64,000 nt of DNA. Origin: Cladorrhinum sp. PSN259 (Eukaryota; Ascomycota; Sordariomycetes; Sordariales; Podosporaceae). The stretch is taken from contig MU867089.1 in NCBI GenBank assembly GCA_033725935.1, forward strand, positions 372,001 through 436,000, written 5' to 3'. Made by a program: the position numbers and the translations under genes. Of this stretch, positions 21,901 through 33,249 are shown piece after piece. The notes under the pieces are model-generated. The model saw nothing but the letters and a program-made list of their open reading frames with translations, ran no database searches and had not been told where the DNA came from. The number at the start of each line of letters is the position of its first letter. The first letter of the stretch is position 1.

Positions 21901-24675
21901 GACTTCGGCGCTGTCAGACAGAAAAAGGTGACCCCCACAAACCACAACAGAACACGATGACTTTGAATGGGACTGGACGGGCACCCGGGACACCTCGGAT
22001 AACACTTGAGGTTGTGTTGCAGGTGGGCTGGGACTCTGGAGAGTGGGCAGGCAGTGTGGCAGGTGAACATCGGGGCAGTTCCCCAGACTGGGCGCTGTCT
22101 TGTCACCCTCCCCCGAGCCTCAGGGTCTGTGTCTTGTGTCTTTGGTGGTACGAAAACATCCAAGTGACTCTCGCAGGTTGGTTCTGCGTATGTCGGTGAG
22201 ATTTATGAGAGTTCCCGAGTGTCAGCAATTTGGATAAGATGGTGTGGTACCCCAACATGTGGCACGGAACAGTCAACTGAAAGGGGTCGAGACCCTTCAA
22301 GCTTGTGAAAGGGAACACAGTTTACACGGTTACACGGCAGGTCTCTTTGAGGGATAGCAGGGCCTCCATTTTCCCAAACGCACCATTTGCATGCAGGTCA
22401 GAGTGAAGTACGTACTCGCGTATGTATGGATGGAATAATACTATAGTAACATGCAGCCTGCAACCTGTGGGAGTGAGCCTGCATAGCTGCAAAGCGCAGG
22501 AAGCAGATTGCATACGGGCTTTTTGTGGAGCGGTGCATACGGGTTTGGCTCCCTGCATCGATACCAATGAATCCCCATTCTCCCACAGCCTATCACCAGC
22601 TTCCGGCGCGGCGGCGGCTGGGCATTCGGCACTCGCGAACATTTCCTGATACATTGTCGCGACGGGATGCTTCTTAGGGTAGTGTAGATGTGGTGAAAGA
22701 ATGACAGCGAGACAGAGATACCTGTCAGTCAGCACCTTCTCCGATATCCGATGAGCCTGTGATGGATATGATGGATACGGACCGATAGACAAAGACTGCT
22801 GCTGTGCGAGAGTGGTCATTCGGAAAGCATCGGAGGCTCGGAGTGATCATGAATGGGGACTTGGATGCTCTTCTCATCTGAACAGCACAGCTTGGAAACT
22901 CCATGGGGGCGGGTCTTCACTAAACTAAAACTCGTTGGAGGTTCGACATTTATTTTGGATAGAGGTACCATTTGACCCGCCATTGTGGTGGAGCGGCGTG
23001 GGAGAAACCGCGGAATCGAATTGAAAAGAGAAACACCGTGACACCCTTGTCGCAAAGATCGATCGGCACGGGTCAGCAAAAGCGAAAAAGGAGATGGAAA
23101 CGGCGCGCAAGCGAGACACCGGAACACCGGCGGAAAAGCCAAGTACCAGAACGGTGGGTGACAAAAAGACCGGGAAATAAGTGTCTGGGAACCAATCAAA
23201 TACGAGATTGGAAGGCCGTGGCTGACGAATGGATGAAGAAAAGAAGTTCCAACTTCCAGGGTCGCCAAAAGTGCCCGAAAAAGAAATGCCGCCGTTTTCC
23301 GGCCCTGCTTCTGTGCGGTCGAAAGGCAAAATGCGGGCTTCTGGATCTTTATGGATCCATCCCATCATCCATTTATTTGACTTTTTTCACAAAGGTTTAG
23401 TAACATACGGTGTATTTCCGCGGGTGATTGTGTCTGTCCTTGTGCTCTTGTCCAACGCACCCAACGCTTGCTTTGCTGTGGTCTTGTGTTCCCGGTCCCT
23501 TTACGTTTCACGGCAGTCGATTCTTCAGGGTGTACCTGACCAAGACAGTAGAAAGCCTTGGACCCCTACCACGAAAAAGAAACTTGGAACTTGAAGAATT
23601 TGTTCAAGATTTGATAATTGATGATGCTCCGAGTAAGAGGTTCACAAGCGCGCTAACAGTGTACATAGAACCAATTCATAATTGAATTCGGCCAATTTTA
23701 TCCATTCTCGGATTATTATCCAATTTTCACTCCGTTTTTTGTCATGGTGGTGGTGCGAAGGCGGAGCCCTTTACGTTTTTTTCATCTTCTTTGCCATCCG
23801 TTGCGCTAAACCCAAAGCCCGAGGCTGTGGATTGCATTGAGGAGGTGACCTCAGCACTAACAGTCCAACCGGAACTCTGCGAACACCAACGAAAGCGACA
23901 AAAGGGCTCCACCATCCACCGCAAGATTGAATAAGGACAAGCGCAGACCGCTTCCACCCCTCCAAAAGCACCCCCATCCCACTCAGCCCACACTGGCCAT
24001 CTCATCAGCCAAGCGGCAGCAATGTGTTAGCGCGGCGGTCCCGTCTCCTCTTTTTTAGAGAGGTACCCTGCATCGCCCCTCCCCCAAGCAATCCTCCACC
24101 AAAACCTTGTCCCCTTCTTCCCTGCAACCCATCCATATCCCGTCCGGAGTCTCAAATCCAAAAACCTGATATTTTGCCGCATCCCTATTATTTCACACAG
24201 AAACTTTTGCACAGAAAAGCAACATTTGAAAATTTCACTTTTTGCTTGCAAAGCATACACTGCCACTCTCCCGACGTCATTCCTTCCAGAAGACTCCCGT
24301 CGCATCCCTTCTCACTGGTCGACGGCCCCCAGGCCCTTCCTGTAACGAAACCACCCCTCCTGTCAAACACCCGACCTGCAACTTCCACCTAGTCCTGTGA
24401 ACAATGGCTCTGCTGTTATAGCACTACGGTCCCTAGGGACATCGCCTTGTACGCCGGTAGCAAGCCATAAGGTACAACCGATAGACAACCTGCAGCAACG
24501 CTGTTGCAGACTGATCTCTCGACCATCATCATCAACAGCAGCAAAACAACATATCACATTCTCACCTCCAGCACCCGTACCTTCGGAGAACGCAAAAAAA
24601 AAAACCCCCCTGCTACCTCTGAGAGACGATAATCCGCCCTCCAACTTGACCACTTTCTTTGGAAGTCCGCCAAAC
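18982..24675. other. Gene-poor region (5.7 kb) between divergent genes
   Basis: The promoter of the ATP synthase delta gene lies at the left edge and a long CT-rich leader of the DUF2457-type gene at the right (about 24.0-24.7 kb). Between them I see only short frames in all six readings, none with a recognisable domain. The one clear structure is the inverted repeat at 20848-20929, listed separately. Confidence 0.6.
20848..20929. mobile_element. Miniature inverted-repeat (hairpin) element, possible MITE or small-RNA precursor
   Basis: The arms 20850-20874 and 20903-20927 are perfect reverse complements over 25 bp, separated by a 28-nt spacer. The element is flanked on both sides by the same 7-bp word CCCGACA (20841-20847 and 20930-20936), each two bases from the arm, as a target-site duplication would be. 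There is no open frame. It could be a MITE-type remnant or the foldback of a small-RNA precursor. Confidence 0.6.
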
Positions 24676-26886
24676 ATGGACTCCCACCACCCCCCACACG
24701 ACTATGCCACATCAAATGTGCTGGCATGGACGACTTCACATTCTGCCAACGTCGAACCATTAGCGGAAGAAGATGCCGCCGACGCTGACGAACCACCGGA
24801 CTGTTTGCAGTCCATGTCACCATTGTCGACGACACACTTCGCCAAGCGCACTCCTGTGCGCCATGCTGGCGAGCACCAGGAGTCCCTCTTGACGAGGGCT
24901 TTTCAGAGTCACTCTGACGAGGAAGCCCAGGAGTACGAGTCCTTAAGCCAGAGACGACGGAGACGTTCCATTACGAGCAACTTTAGCTTCGCCTCGACTG
25001 CAGACTACTCTTGCGATACTGGCATTACAACTCCAGCTCGCACCAGCTCACCTAGCCCGCGTCTGCCCAGCATTGGTTTTATGCCCTATGCTGCCACTGC
25101 CGTGGTCGATGTCGCAAAGACGCCAGTACCAACCAATGGAGCATCCAAGGATTCCGCCGTCCAGGCCTTGCAGAAGAAGCGAACAATTTCCTTCGCTTGC
25201 GCAGCAAAGCCGGACCTTGCTGCCAAGGCTGCGATGCCTCCACCGCCGAAGCCTGAAGCCGCGCCGAAGAAGACCACCATCAAGTTCGCCTGCCCGGCTC
25301 AGCCTCAACGGGAGGCGGCCGCCGCACCTCAGCGCGAAATCCGCCCAACTACTCCGGTCCCCGTCGCCAAAGAGTTGACCAGGAGCCTGAAGCCCCGGTC
25401 CCCATCTACTGTTAGAATGACGCGCTCCCCTACAGCACGGAGATCATCCATTAGCGCGGCCACCAAGAAGTGGCTGACCGCTGATGATGATGACCTGGAA
25501 AGCGATTGTGCGCATTTTCACGAGTTTGCTAGTGATGCACCGCGTGAAGACGACTGGATCAGGCGTGAAGACGTTACCTCGAAGCCTAAGATCACCATCC
25601 AGGACACCCTTCAGAAGGAGAACGCCATTCGGAAGTTGGGGAAGGAAGCCGAAGAAGAGGCGGAACTTGAAGACGAGCTCGAGAACGCCGAGGCGAACGA
25701 AGAGGAGGACGATGAGGACGATCAGGATGGCGTTGACAACGAAGATGACGAGTCCCATGATGGCGATGATGATGAGGCCGACGACGACGTTGAGGACGTC
25801 CTAGACGACGAGGACGATGCTGCCACTGAGCACGCCTGGGATGATGAGGCTTCGGACGGGTACAAGACGGACAACGAGATTGGGTTTGCTGAGTCTGATG
25901 ATGATGATGACGACCTGATTTTGTGGACCACACGGATCGGACATCACCCTACCCTTTCTGGAGCTGTTATTGCTGCGCGGAGGCCATCCTTGGACTCCGA
26001 CTCTTCGGCTTGCGAGAGGAATGCGGCGATTGCGCAGAGGAAGAAGCGGTCAAGATCCCGCCGTGGTATGCGTATCCGGCCCACCACCCCTGAGCTTCCG
26101 GACAGTACCGACTTCGTCTGTGGTACATTTGACGAGGACCGGCCCTTGGAAGAGGCGTACATTTCCTGCGTCGAAGCAAAAAAGCGTGAGAAGCTCAAGG
26201 CCATTCCTCAGGACATCGATCCCAGCTTCCCCACCTCAGAGCCTGAAGATGAGGAAGACGAAGGATATGGAAATGCCTGCGCCGACAGTGATCATTGCGT
26301 TTGGCTGCACGGCGAGTTTGAGGATCTCCATGAGGACCTCGGCCGCCGCGGGCGCAAGGTCACATCTCCAAAGCGATTCCAGTCACCACCTCCCAGGCGT
26401 CGTTACTCCCCGGCTCCCAAGGCCCGTGGTGGCCGTTCTCCCAAGAAGTCTTCTGACCGGTCTCCTCGAAGAATGAGATCACCCGCGCCGCAGCGTATGG
26501 CGAACAGGTCGCCACTTTCTGCTACGCCGGCCCAGGACAGTGACGACATTGCCTATAAGTCTCTGGCATTCCGTCCTGGCCTGAGAACAACCAAGTCGCT
26601 TCCCAAGGCACCTGGCATGTTCCCACATTTCAAGGCTCGCAAGCCCAAAACCCCATCCATCAACGAGGCGGCTCACGTCCGTGGTGCCATTGACATTGTT
26701 AAGGGCCTCGAGGCGAAGCGGGCACGTCGCAGGGAGAAGTTTTATCAAAAGTACTGCAGTCGCGCACGCAACCAGAAGGTGCAACCAAAGCGACCTGTTC
26801 CTGGTGAGGGCGTGGAGCGCATGAGGGAGCTTGGTCTGATTATGGCCGGCAAAGCCGGGCCTGATCATTATGTTCTTTCGGTTTAG
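24676..26886 (+). CDS. Acidic DUF2457-type protein of unknown function
   Basis: Intronless frame of 736 residues from the first in-frame ATG (MDSHHPPHDYATS). The frame is open further upstream but has no earlier ATG. The pattern matches the fungal DUF2457 family as I recall it: a Ser/Pro-rich N terminus, a core KKWLTADDDDLESDCAHFHEF...REDDWIRREDV, a long Asp/Glu run (about residues 320-395), ASDGYKTDNEIGFAESDDDD, then TPELPDSTDFVCGTFDEDRPLEEAYISC and an IPQDIDPSFPTSEPE block. The tail is basic and Arg/Ser/Pro-rich (RSPKKSSDRSPRRMRSP), followed by a helical basic end. The acidic centre with a basic tail suggests a nuclear or chromatin/RNA-associated protein, which is inference. No catalytic motif is visible. 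Confidence 0.85.
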   Translation: MDSHHPPHDYATSNVLAWTTSHSANVEPLAEEDAADADEPPDCLQSMSPLSTTHFAKRTPVRHAGEHQESLLTRAFQSHSDEEAQEYESLSQRRRRRSITSNFSFASTADYSCDTGITTPARTSSPSPRLPSIGFMPYAATAVVDVAKTPVPTNGASKDSAVQALQKKRTISFACAAKPDLAAKAAMPPPPKPEAAPKKTTIKFACPAQPQREAAAAPQREIRPTTPVPVAKELTRSLKPRSPSTVRMTRSPTARRSSISAATKKWLTADDDDLESDCAHFHEFASDAPREDDWIRREDVTSKPKITIQDTLQKENAIRKLGKEAEEEAELEDELENAEANEEEDDEDDQDGVDNEDDESHDGDDDEADDDVEDVLDDEDDAATEHAWDDEASDGYKTDNEIGFAESDDDDDDLILWTTRIGHHPTLSGAVIAARRPSLDSDSSACERNAAIAQRKKRSRSRRGMRIRPTTPELPDSTDFVCGTFDEDRPLEEAYISCVEAKKREKLKAIPQDIDPSFPTSEPEDEEDEGYGNACADSDHCVWLHGEFEDLHEDLGRRGRKVTSPKRFQSPPPRRRYSPAPKARGGRSPKKSSDRSPRRMRSPAPQRMANRSPLSATPAQDSDDIAYKSLAFRPGLRTTKSLPKAPGMFPHFKARKPKTPSINEAAHVRGAIDIVKGLEAKRARRREKFYQKYCSRARNQKVQPKRPVPGEGVERMRELGLIMAGKAGPDHYVLSV

Positions 26887-27963
26887 CATCTGGGAGGCTT
26901 CACTATCTGATTTGCATTGCACGGATATACCCTAGACGGCGAGCATACCCGGGGGAGGCGGGCAGCATTCATGGTTTTAACCAGCCTGGGCGGACTTTTC
27001 TTTTTGACGATCCCATGGCATTTTCCTTTCTTCTTTTCTCTTCACATATGTTTATTGTCTTGTCTCGTAATTACTATTGTCTCGGAAACGAGGCTGGCAG
27101 GCTACCTTGCCTCGCCGAGCAACGGATTGAAGCCCGGGAAAAGGAGGTTTACCACACCGAATGGATGGCGGGATTCTTTTGGTTTCGCTGTCCACATTCT
27201 ATAACCTATTGTAGATTGCAATGCATCTTCCCGTCTCTTCAGGGAATTAACATACATATCTCAAAATCTATATCTTGCAACTCTGTGATGGTGGTTTCAA
27301 TCAAGACAGCCACTTCTGGCCAAGTGGCATAAAATGCAGAGCATAGGGTTTTAGACACATCAAAATACCCAATTGTGTGTATCTGTGACTCGAAAGAATG
27401 GGGGAACAAAAGCAATCGTGCCCCAAAGGACAAGAAAAGCAAAAATCGGAATAAAAAGGGGCAAAGGAAGAAGCTATCATCGGAGTCCTATGACCCTTTC
27501 CCGATCTAGCTGAAGACAAAGTGTCCGATCGGAATAACCAGCTGCTTGTCAGCTGACAGCAGCCTGAAATATCAGGTGCTAACCGGCTTTTCCACCTGCT
27601 TCTCTCCCTGACAGTTGGTCAGTGCAGTGGCCACCTAGCACCACCGCCAGAACCCACTCCTTGCAGCAAGCCTACCGACCGACGTGCCATTCCACTGCCC
27701 GTGAGCCTAGCTTTCGAAAGTGTGTTGCTTGGTGCCATCATCCAATTGTGGTTTTGCTCTTTTCTTGCCAACTTTAACCTCACCTTATCACCACCTTTCT
27801 CCTTCGCCATCACCAACCAAGAACCGCAATCTTGAGCACCCCCCGCAAAATAAGCAAACCGCTTAACGGTCCCTGAACACGTTTACACGATAATTTCTCT
27901 TTGCCCTTTTTATTTATTTTTATTTTCTTTAATCAACCACCGGACGCAAAAGCAATAGTAAAG
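26887..27963. other. Gap holding 3' flank and sar1 promoter
   Basis: 3' flank of the DUF2457-type gene and the promoter and AT-rich leader of sar1. No additional gene is visible. Confidence 0.65.
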
Positions 27964-28757
27964 ATGTGGATCATTAACTGGTGTGAGTAATCATCCCTTC
28001 CACCAATAATTTGGACACAGTTAGTGCAGAAAGGAAAGAGATTGACAGTTGGATTACAACGAAAATAGTCTGGGACGTCCTCTCCTCGCTGGGCCTGCTC
28101 AACAAGCACGCCAAGCTGCTTTTCCTAGGCCTCGACAATGCCGGAAAGACGACGCTGCTCCACATGCTCAAGAATGATCGCGTTGCGATCTTGCAGCCCA
28201 CGTTGCATCCCAGTTAGTTTTCCCACCCACCTACCAATACTATCGAATGCGCGGAAGAGCAAGTGGGCTGATATATGGTGATGAACAGCTTCCGAGGAGC
28301 TTGCGATTGGAAATGTGAGGTTTACGACCTTCGATTTGGGTGGTCATCAGCAGGGTATGTTTCCCCTTGTACCTCTATCTAACGGTGGGTGATGGTGGCT
28401 TACAAGATCAAAACAGCTCGCCGCCTCTGGAAAGACTACTTCCCCGAAGTTAACGGCATCGTTTTCCTTGTCGATGCCAAGGACCACGAACGGTTCGTCG
28501 AGGCCAAGGCCGAGCTCGATGCTCTTCTCTCGATGGAGGAGCTGTCCAAAGTTCCCTTCGTAGTTTTGGGCAACAAGATCGATCATCCCGACGCCGTATC
28601 CGAGGATGAGCTCCGTCACCAGCTGGGCATGTACCAGACCACTGGCAAGGGCAAGGTGCCACTCGAGGGCATCCGGCCCATCGAGGTTTTCATGTGCTCC
28701 GTTGTGATGAGACAGGGGTACGGCGAGGGTATTCGGTGGTTGTCGCAGTATGTGTAA
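27964..28757 (+). CDS. sar1: Small GTPase Sar1, COPII coat initiator
   Basis: Four exons (27964-27982, 28069-28212, 28289-28354, 28417-28757) give 189 residues, the exact usual length. The first exon encodes only MWIINW plus one base, and splicing restores MWIINWFWDVLSSLGLLNKHAK, the amphipathic N-terminal helix of Sar1. The GTPase motifs are present: GLDNAGKTT (G1), a switch-I threonine in QPTLHPT, DLGGHQQ (G3) and NKID (G4). The protein sits on ER exit sites, is loaded by Sec12, and recruits Sec23/24 to form COPII vesicles. Switch II has HQQARR, with His in the usual catalytic place. Identification is near certain. Confidence 0.97.
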
Positions 28758-29906
28758 AGGGCACGAACAATACAAAGGAGGAGGAATATCCGTGGATTGG
28801 AGATACTATTTGAGAACGGAACAATGGGTAATGGCGGTGGGCTGAGAAGGAGGGAGGGAGGAAGCAAGGAATGTCACACAATCCGGAGAGAGAGAGAGTA
28901 AAAATGGTCAACTATAGATCAAGACTCTACGCTGTGGTGTCTTCTTTTCAGATGTTGGGGTGGGATGGCCTTACAGAGAGATGGCGGGTATCTATCATGA
29001 TACATGAGCTTCCCCTGCTGACGCTGTTGCGGCGTTGTATGTGTCCTTTGGGTGTCCTGGATCGCGAGGAAAGGGGGTGTTTTGCAAAGATATTACTTTT
29101 AGTCTGCGCTCACGATTTGATATGACTCGACAGTTATACCTATACTGTGTTCCACTATTGAGAGAGCAGTGCAATATCTCCTTCCCGATCCAAATGGGAC
29201 ATCCCCAACGGTTTTTGGAGATGAGTTCAGCTGTGGAATGATCTGAACCCACCGAGACAAAAGAGTGGGCTGCCGAGCTTCCTAGAGTTCCAGGCACTTG
29301 ACGACTCAGTGACGGGTCCGTGATGGGCCCAATAGGCTCTGGGGGTTCATATTAAATGTGAAATTATTTTGCGAGCTTTCGGCTCCTTTGATTGCCACAG
29401 CCAGCTCATGAGGTTTGGGGCAAGCATCCTAGCAAGGGTGGCTCAGGAGTTGAGTCCAGGTGTCATTGAATTATTGCATGGGATTTTAACGGGGACCTGC
29501 CTGTGACCCGCTGCCCGGAGAGAAATGCCAGGTGAGCGGTGCTCGGGAACAGAACAATAACACCGACGTCATTCCACTCCAGCGGCGAGGAACAACCCAC
29601 TCACCTCTAACACACCACCTGCCCTCAAAACATCGCTAGAACGCTACGCTAGAACCGCTATAACAAAATACTACTCGAATTTCCCCAACATCTTTCCCAA
29701 CCCGAGGCTTTTCCTTTTTCATGACTGTGTGTTTGTTCAAGTCTCTTATCAGTGACGTCCTTTCTTTTCATAGACAGCCTGCGCAGGAACCAATACGACT
29801 TTCGGATCCTGTCGTAACCGCATAACATGTCCCAAAGCCTGGCTCGACAACACCACTAACGACGGTAAACCACGACGAGTTACGATCACCACACACTACT
29901 ACCATC
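28758..29906. other. Gap holding sar1 3' flank and promoter of the patatin-lipase gene
   Basis: A short GA repeat near 28888-28900, then the promoter region of the next gene. Two ACGTC-containing, CRE-like words lie near 29562 and 29753; this is weak evidence. No gene is visible. Confidence 0.6.
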
Positions 29907-32596
29907 ATGGCCGCTACAGCAGCCCCAGAAAATAACGAAAAACATGGTAAACTAAATACAGGCAAAGGTGCATCAACAGCAACATCGAAAGGACGGAGAT
30001 TCGGTATCGTCATCCCCTCGCGCACATATGGCTTCCCACCAGAAGCCTTCGACTGGGCAAACCTCCCAGACGCAGAAACCAACTTCCTCCCTCCCGACCA
30101 CCTCGCGGCTTTCGCTCAAGCACTCTCCGCTCCAGACCCAGGACTGAGCTCCCCCGATGATGGTGCACCTCCCTCCTCTTCCCTTGAGTTGCAAAGCCCC
30201 GGCCTCTCTCGAAGTCCAAGCGGTCTTGATGTTTTGGATAGCAGTAACATCACTAAGCGCGCTGCTTCTGTCTCTCTGAACTCACCAAGCCGAGAAGATG
30301 ACTACGACACCTCCATCAGTCGGGCAAAAGAAACCGCTGCTGCGGCGGCGGCAGCAGCTGGGGATGTGACAGCTCCTGGCCCACCACGACGACAATTTTC
30401 CGCCTCTTCCTCTTCTTCACCAACCGGCAGCAATAATGAGCCACATCGGAGACTGTCAAGTAGCGCTATGTTCATCACGGCGCAAAGCGACTGGGCGCCC
30501 GTTCACGAAAAGGTTCTCCGCGACCACACCAATACCACCTCCTCTTCGACTACATCTACGAACAACTCGAACAAAAAGAAGAAACGGAAAATCAAGCTCA
30601 AGACGAAGCTCCCACTCAAAGGCCTCATAACGTCCAGCCGATCAAAAGACGAAACGAGAGAAGGATACCTTTACACTCTACTCAAATGGCCCTTCTTACT
30701 TATCGTAGGAGCCTGGCTTCTAGGGTTGTCGTTTGCCTACCTGCTTACGCGGACGTACATATACTTGTATGAGCAGTGTATTGCGTGGCGCGGTAAGAGG
30801 GAGAAGCTAAGAAGAGCGATGCGCGCTACGGGCAACTATAAAGACTGGGTGGTTGCTGCCAGGAATATGGACGAGTACTTTGGGAATGGCAAGTGGAAGG
30901 AGGTTGATGATTTTGCTTATTATGATTGTAAGACCGTCAAGAGGGTCTGCGAGGAGATGGGGAGGTGTAGGGAGAGGGCTGAAAGGGAACAAGCGAAAGG
31001 GGAAGGGAGTGAGAGGGAGAAGCAGGCTGTTGAGGCACTCAAAGCGCTGGTTGAGGCTTGTGTGAAGAATAATTTTGTTGGAGTGGAAAATCCGAGGCTG
31101 TATAGTCAGACTTATTATGGGACGAAGAATTTGGTGCAGAATTGGGTTGATGAAGGTATGTACACTGGACATGAATGGAAAGGGGAATTAGTGCTGACAG
31201 CATTATAGTGGAACGAAGTATCAAGTTCTTGATTGATACCAAGGTCTTGACGAAGGAAGAGAAGAGGACCCTGTTCAAGAGTATTTCGGGAAATTATGGA
31301 CGGACGGCACTGTGTTTGTCTGGTGGCGCATCGTTTGCATATTATCATTTTGGTGTGGTCAAGGCATTGCTGGAGGAGGATAAGTTGCCAGACATCATCA
31401 CCGGCACCAGTGGCGGCGCCCTAGTTGCTTCGCTGGTGGCTACCAGGACAAACGAGGAGTTGAAGCAGCTGCTGGTTCCCTCGCTCGCGCACAAGATCAC
31501 AGCTTGCCGAGAACCGATCATGGTTTGGTTCAAACGGTGGTGGAAGACGGGAGCGAGGTTTGACTCTGTCGACTGGGCGCAGCAGTGCTCGTGGTGGTCG
31601 AGGGGATCCATGACCTTTCGGGAGGCATATGAACGGACGGGACGGATACTGAATGTCACGTGCGTCCCTGCTGACCCGCATTCGCCTACGATTCTGTGCA
31701 ATTACCTTACGAGTCCCGACTGCGTCATCTGGTCGGCGGTTTTAGCTTCAGCTGCCGTCCCGGGGATTTTGAACCCAGTGGTGTTGATGATGAAGACGAG
31801 GTCAGGACAGTTGGTCCCCTATTCATTTGGGCACAAGTGGAAGGATGGAAGTCTGAGGACGGACATACCGATCAAGGCGCTGAATTTGCATTTCAATGTG
31901 AATTTCACGATTGTGAGCCAGGTTAATCCGCATATTAACTTGTTCTTCTTTTCGTCGAGGGGGTCAGTTGGGCAGCCGGTTACTCACCGACGGGGTAGGG
32001 GTTGGAGAGGCGGGTATTTAGGGTCGGCGGTCGAGCAGTATATCAAGCTTGACTTGACGAAGTGGTTGAGGGTCCTGAGACAGCTTGAGTTGCTGCCTAG
32101 GCCGCTGGGACAGGATTGGAGCATGTTGTGGCTGCAGACTTTTGGAGGGACGGTAACGATCTGGCCGAAGAGTATTGCGATGGATTTCGTCAAGATTCTG
32201 AGTGATCCTGATCCGCCGAGGTTGGCGAGGATGATTCACGAGGGTCAGCAGACTTGTTTCCCTACTATCAAGTTTGTGGCTAATCGGTTGAGGGTTGAGC
32301 GGTTGGTTGAAAGGGGGAGGAGGGAGAGTAGGCATGAGTTTTTGGAGATGAGTGGCGGGAATAAGGCGGGAGGTGGTGGTGCTGGTGGCTTGGGTAGGAG
32401 ACCAAGCATTGAGAGCTTGTTAAGTGAGGACGATATTAAGAGGGTTTTGAGAGCGAATAGTGGTGTTGGGACGGAGACTGAAGGGGAGACTACGGATGTT
32501 GATGGCGACGGTGGTGGGTTCTTTACGGATGGTGAGGGGACGGGGGAGGAGATTACGTTGTTGGGTGAAGAAAGGGGAGAGATTGGTGGTGAGTGA
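29907..32596 (+). CDS. Patatin-like phospholipase/triacylglycerol lipase, membrane-associated
   Basis: Two exons (29907-31155 and 31209-32596) give 878 residues. The first ~245 residues are low-complexity and basic. A hydrophobic hairpin (LLKWPFLLIVGAWLLGLSFAYLL) follows, then the DUF3336-like region typical of Tgl3/4/5-class lipases (NYKDWVVAARNMDEYFGN...). The patatin domain has the oxyanion loop LSGGASFAYYHFGV, nucleophile Ser484 in GTSGG and the dyad Asp629 in KDGS, where many relatives have DG(A/G). It should hydrolyse triacylglycerol or phospholipid at lipid droplets or ER, where the hydrophobic hairpin would hold it. The single 53-nt intron (GTATGT...TAG) joins NWVDE to VERSIKFL in phase. 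The C terminus is Gly- and acid-rich. It matches the 'patatin-like phospholipase domain-containing protein' class annotated in filamentous fungi; the substrate is not deducible here. Confidence 0.92.
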
Positions 32597-33249
32597 GGAG
32601 GAGACTACGTAGGAGAAGATGGTTTTCTGTCTCTATCTATTTGGTAGCATGTTTTATCATTGATAGAGTGGGATATATCATCTGGTTTTGTTTTCTCGTT
32701 TGTTGTTTGAAAGAGAGACGGGTATTGGATGGGTGTGGGTGGTCATTGCATTAGAGTTTTATTAACAGTTGCCTTTTTTTTCTATGGTGGTTTCATGAAT
32801 TGATGATGGCTACTATGCCATTCTTGGAAACTTGGGGCAAGGGAACGGTTTTTTTTGGTGTTGCTATAGATAGATGGATGGATAATAATAGGATTTTGAG
32901 CATCAATCTGCCTGAACTTGAGAGATGATCTATCTGATTAGGTTCAGTTGAAGTTGAATATGAACTATTCTGTTTCTCGTATATTCAGGATATCATGGTA
33001 TCAGACTGTGACTTTGCAAGGTAAAATGAAAGCTTGGCGGTACCACGTTACTGGTATTACGAGGTGATCCATCCGTAACAGCTATCTGATTGTTGACATC
33101 AGGGATGGAGGAGTCCATCTTTTCTCAAGACAGCAATAACAACACCAACAACAACACACCAACAACCATCTCTGACTTTATAAAATAAACCCCGCCCTTT
33201 CAGCTCAAGCCATTCCTTGGCTTGTTGCTCTGAACACACTTCAGCAACC
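32597..33249. other. Gap between two plus-strand genes
   Basis: 3' flank of the patatin-lipase gene and promoter of the polyprenol reductase gene. Nothing else is recognisable. Confidence 0.65.

Noticed and set aside
22972..23400. 142-codon basic frame on the plus strand
   Set aside because: Arg/Lys-rich with no domain, and it overlaps equally long frames on the other strand.
24397..24675. N-terminal extension of the DUF2457-type protein
   Set aside because: The upstream open stretch has no ATG (it begins at GTG) and has the CT-rich look of a leader.
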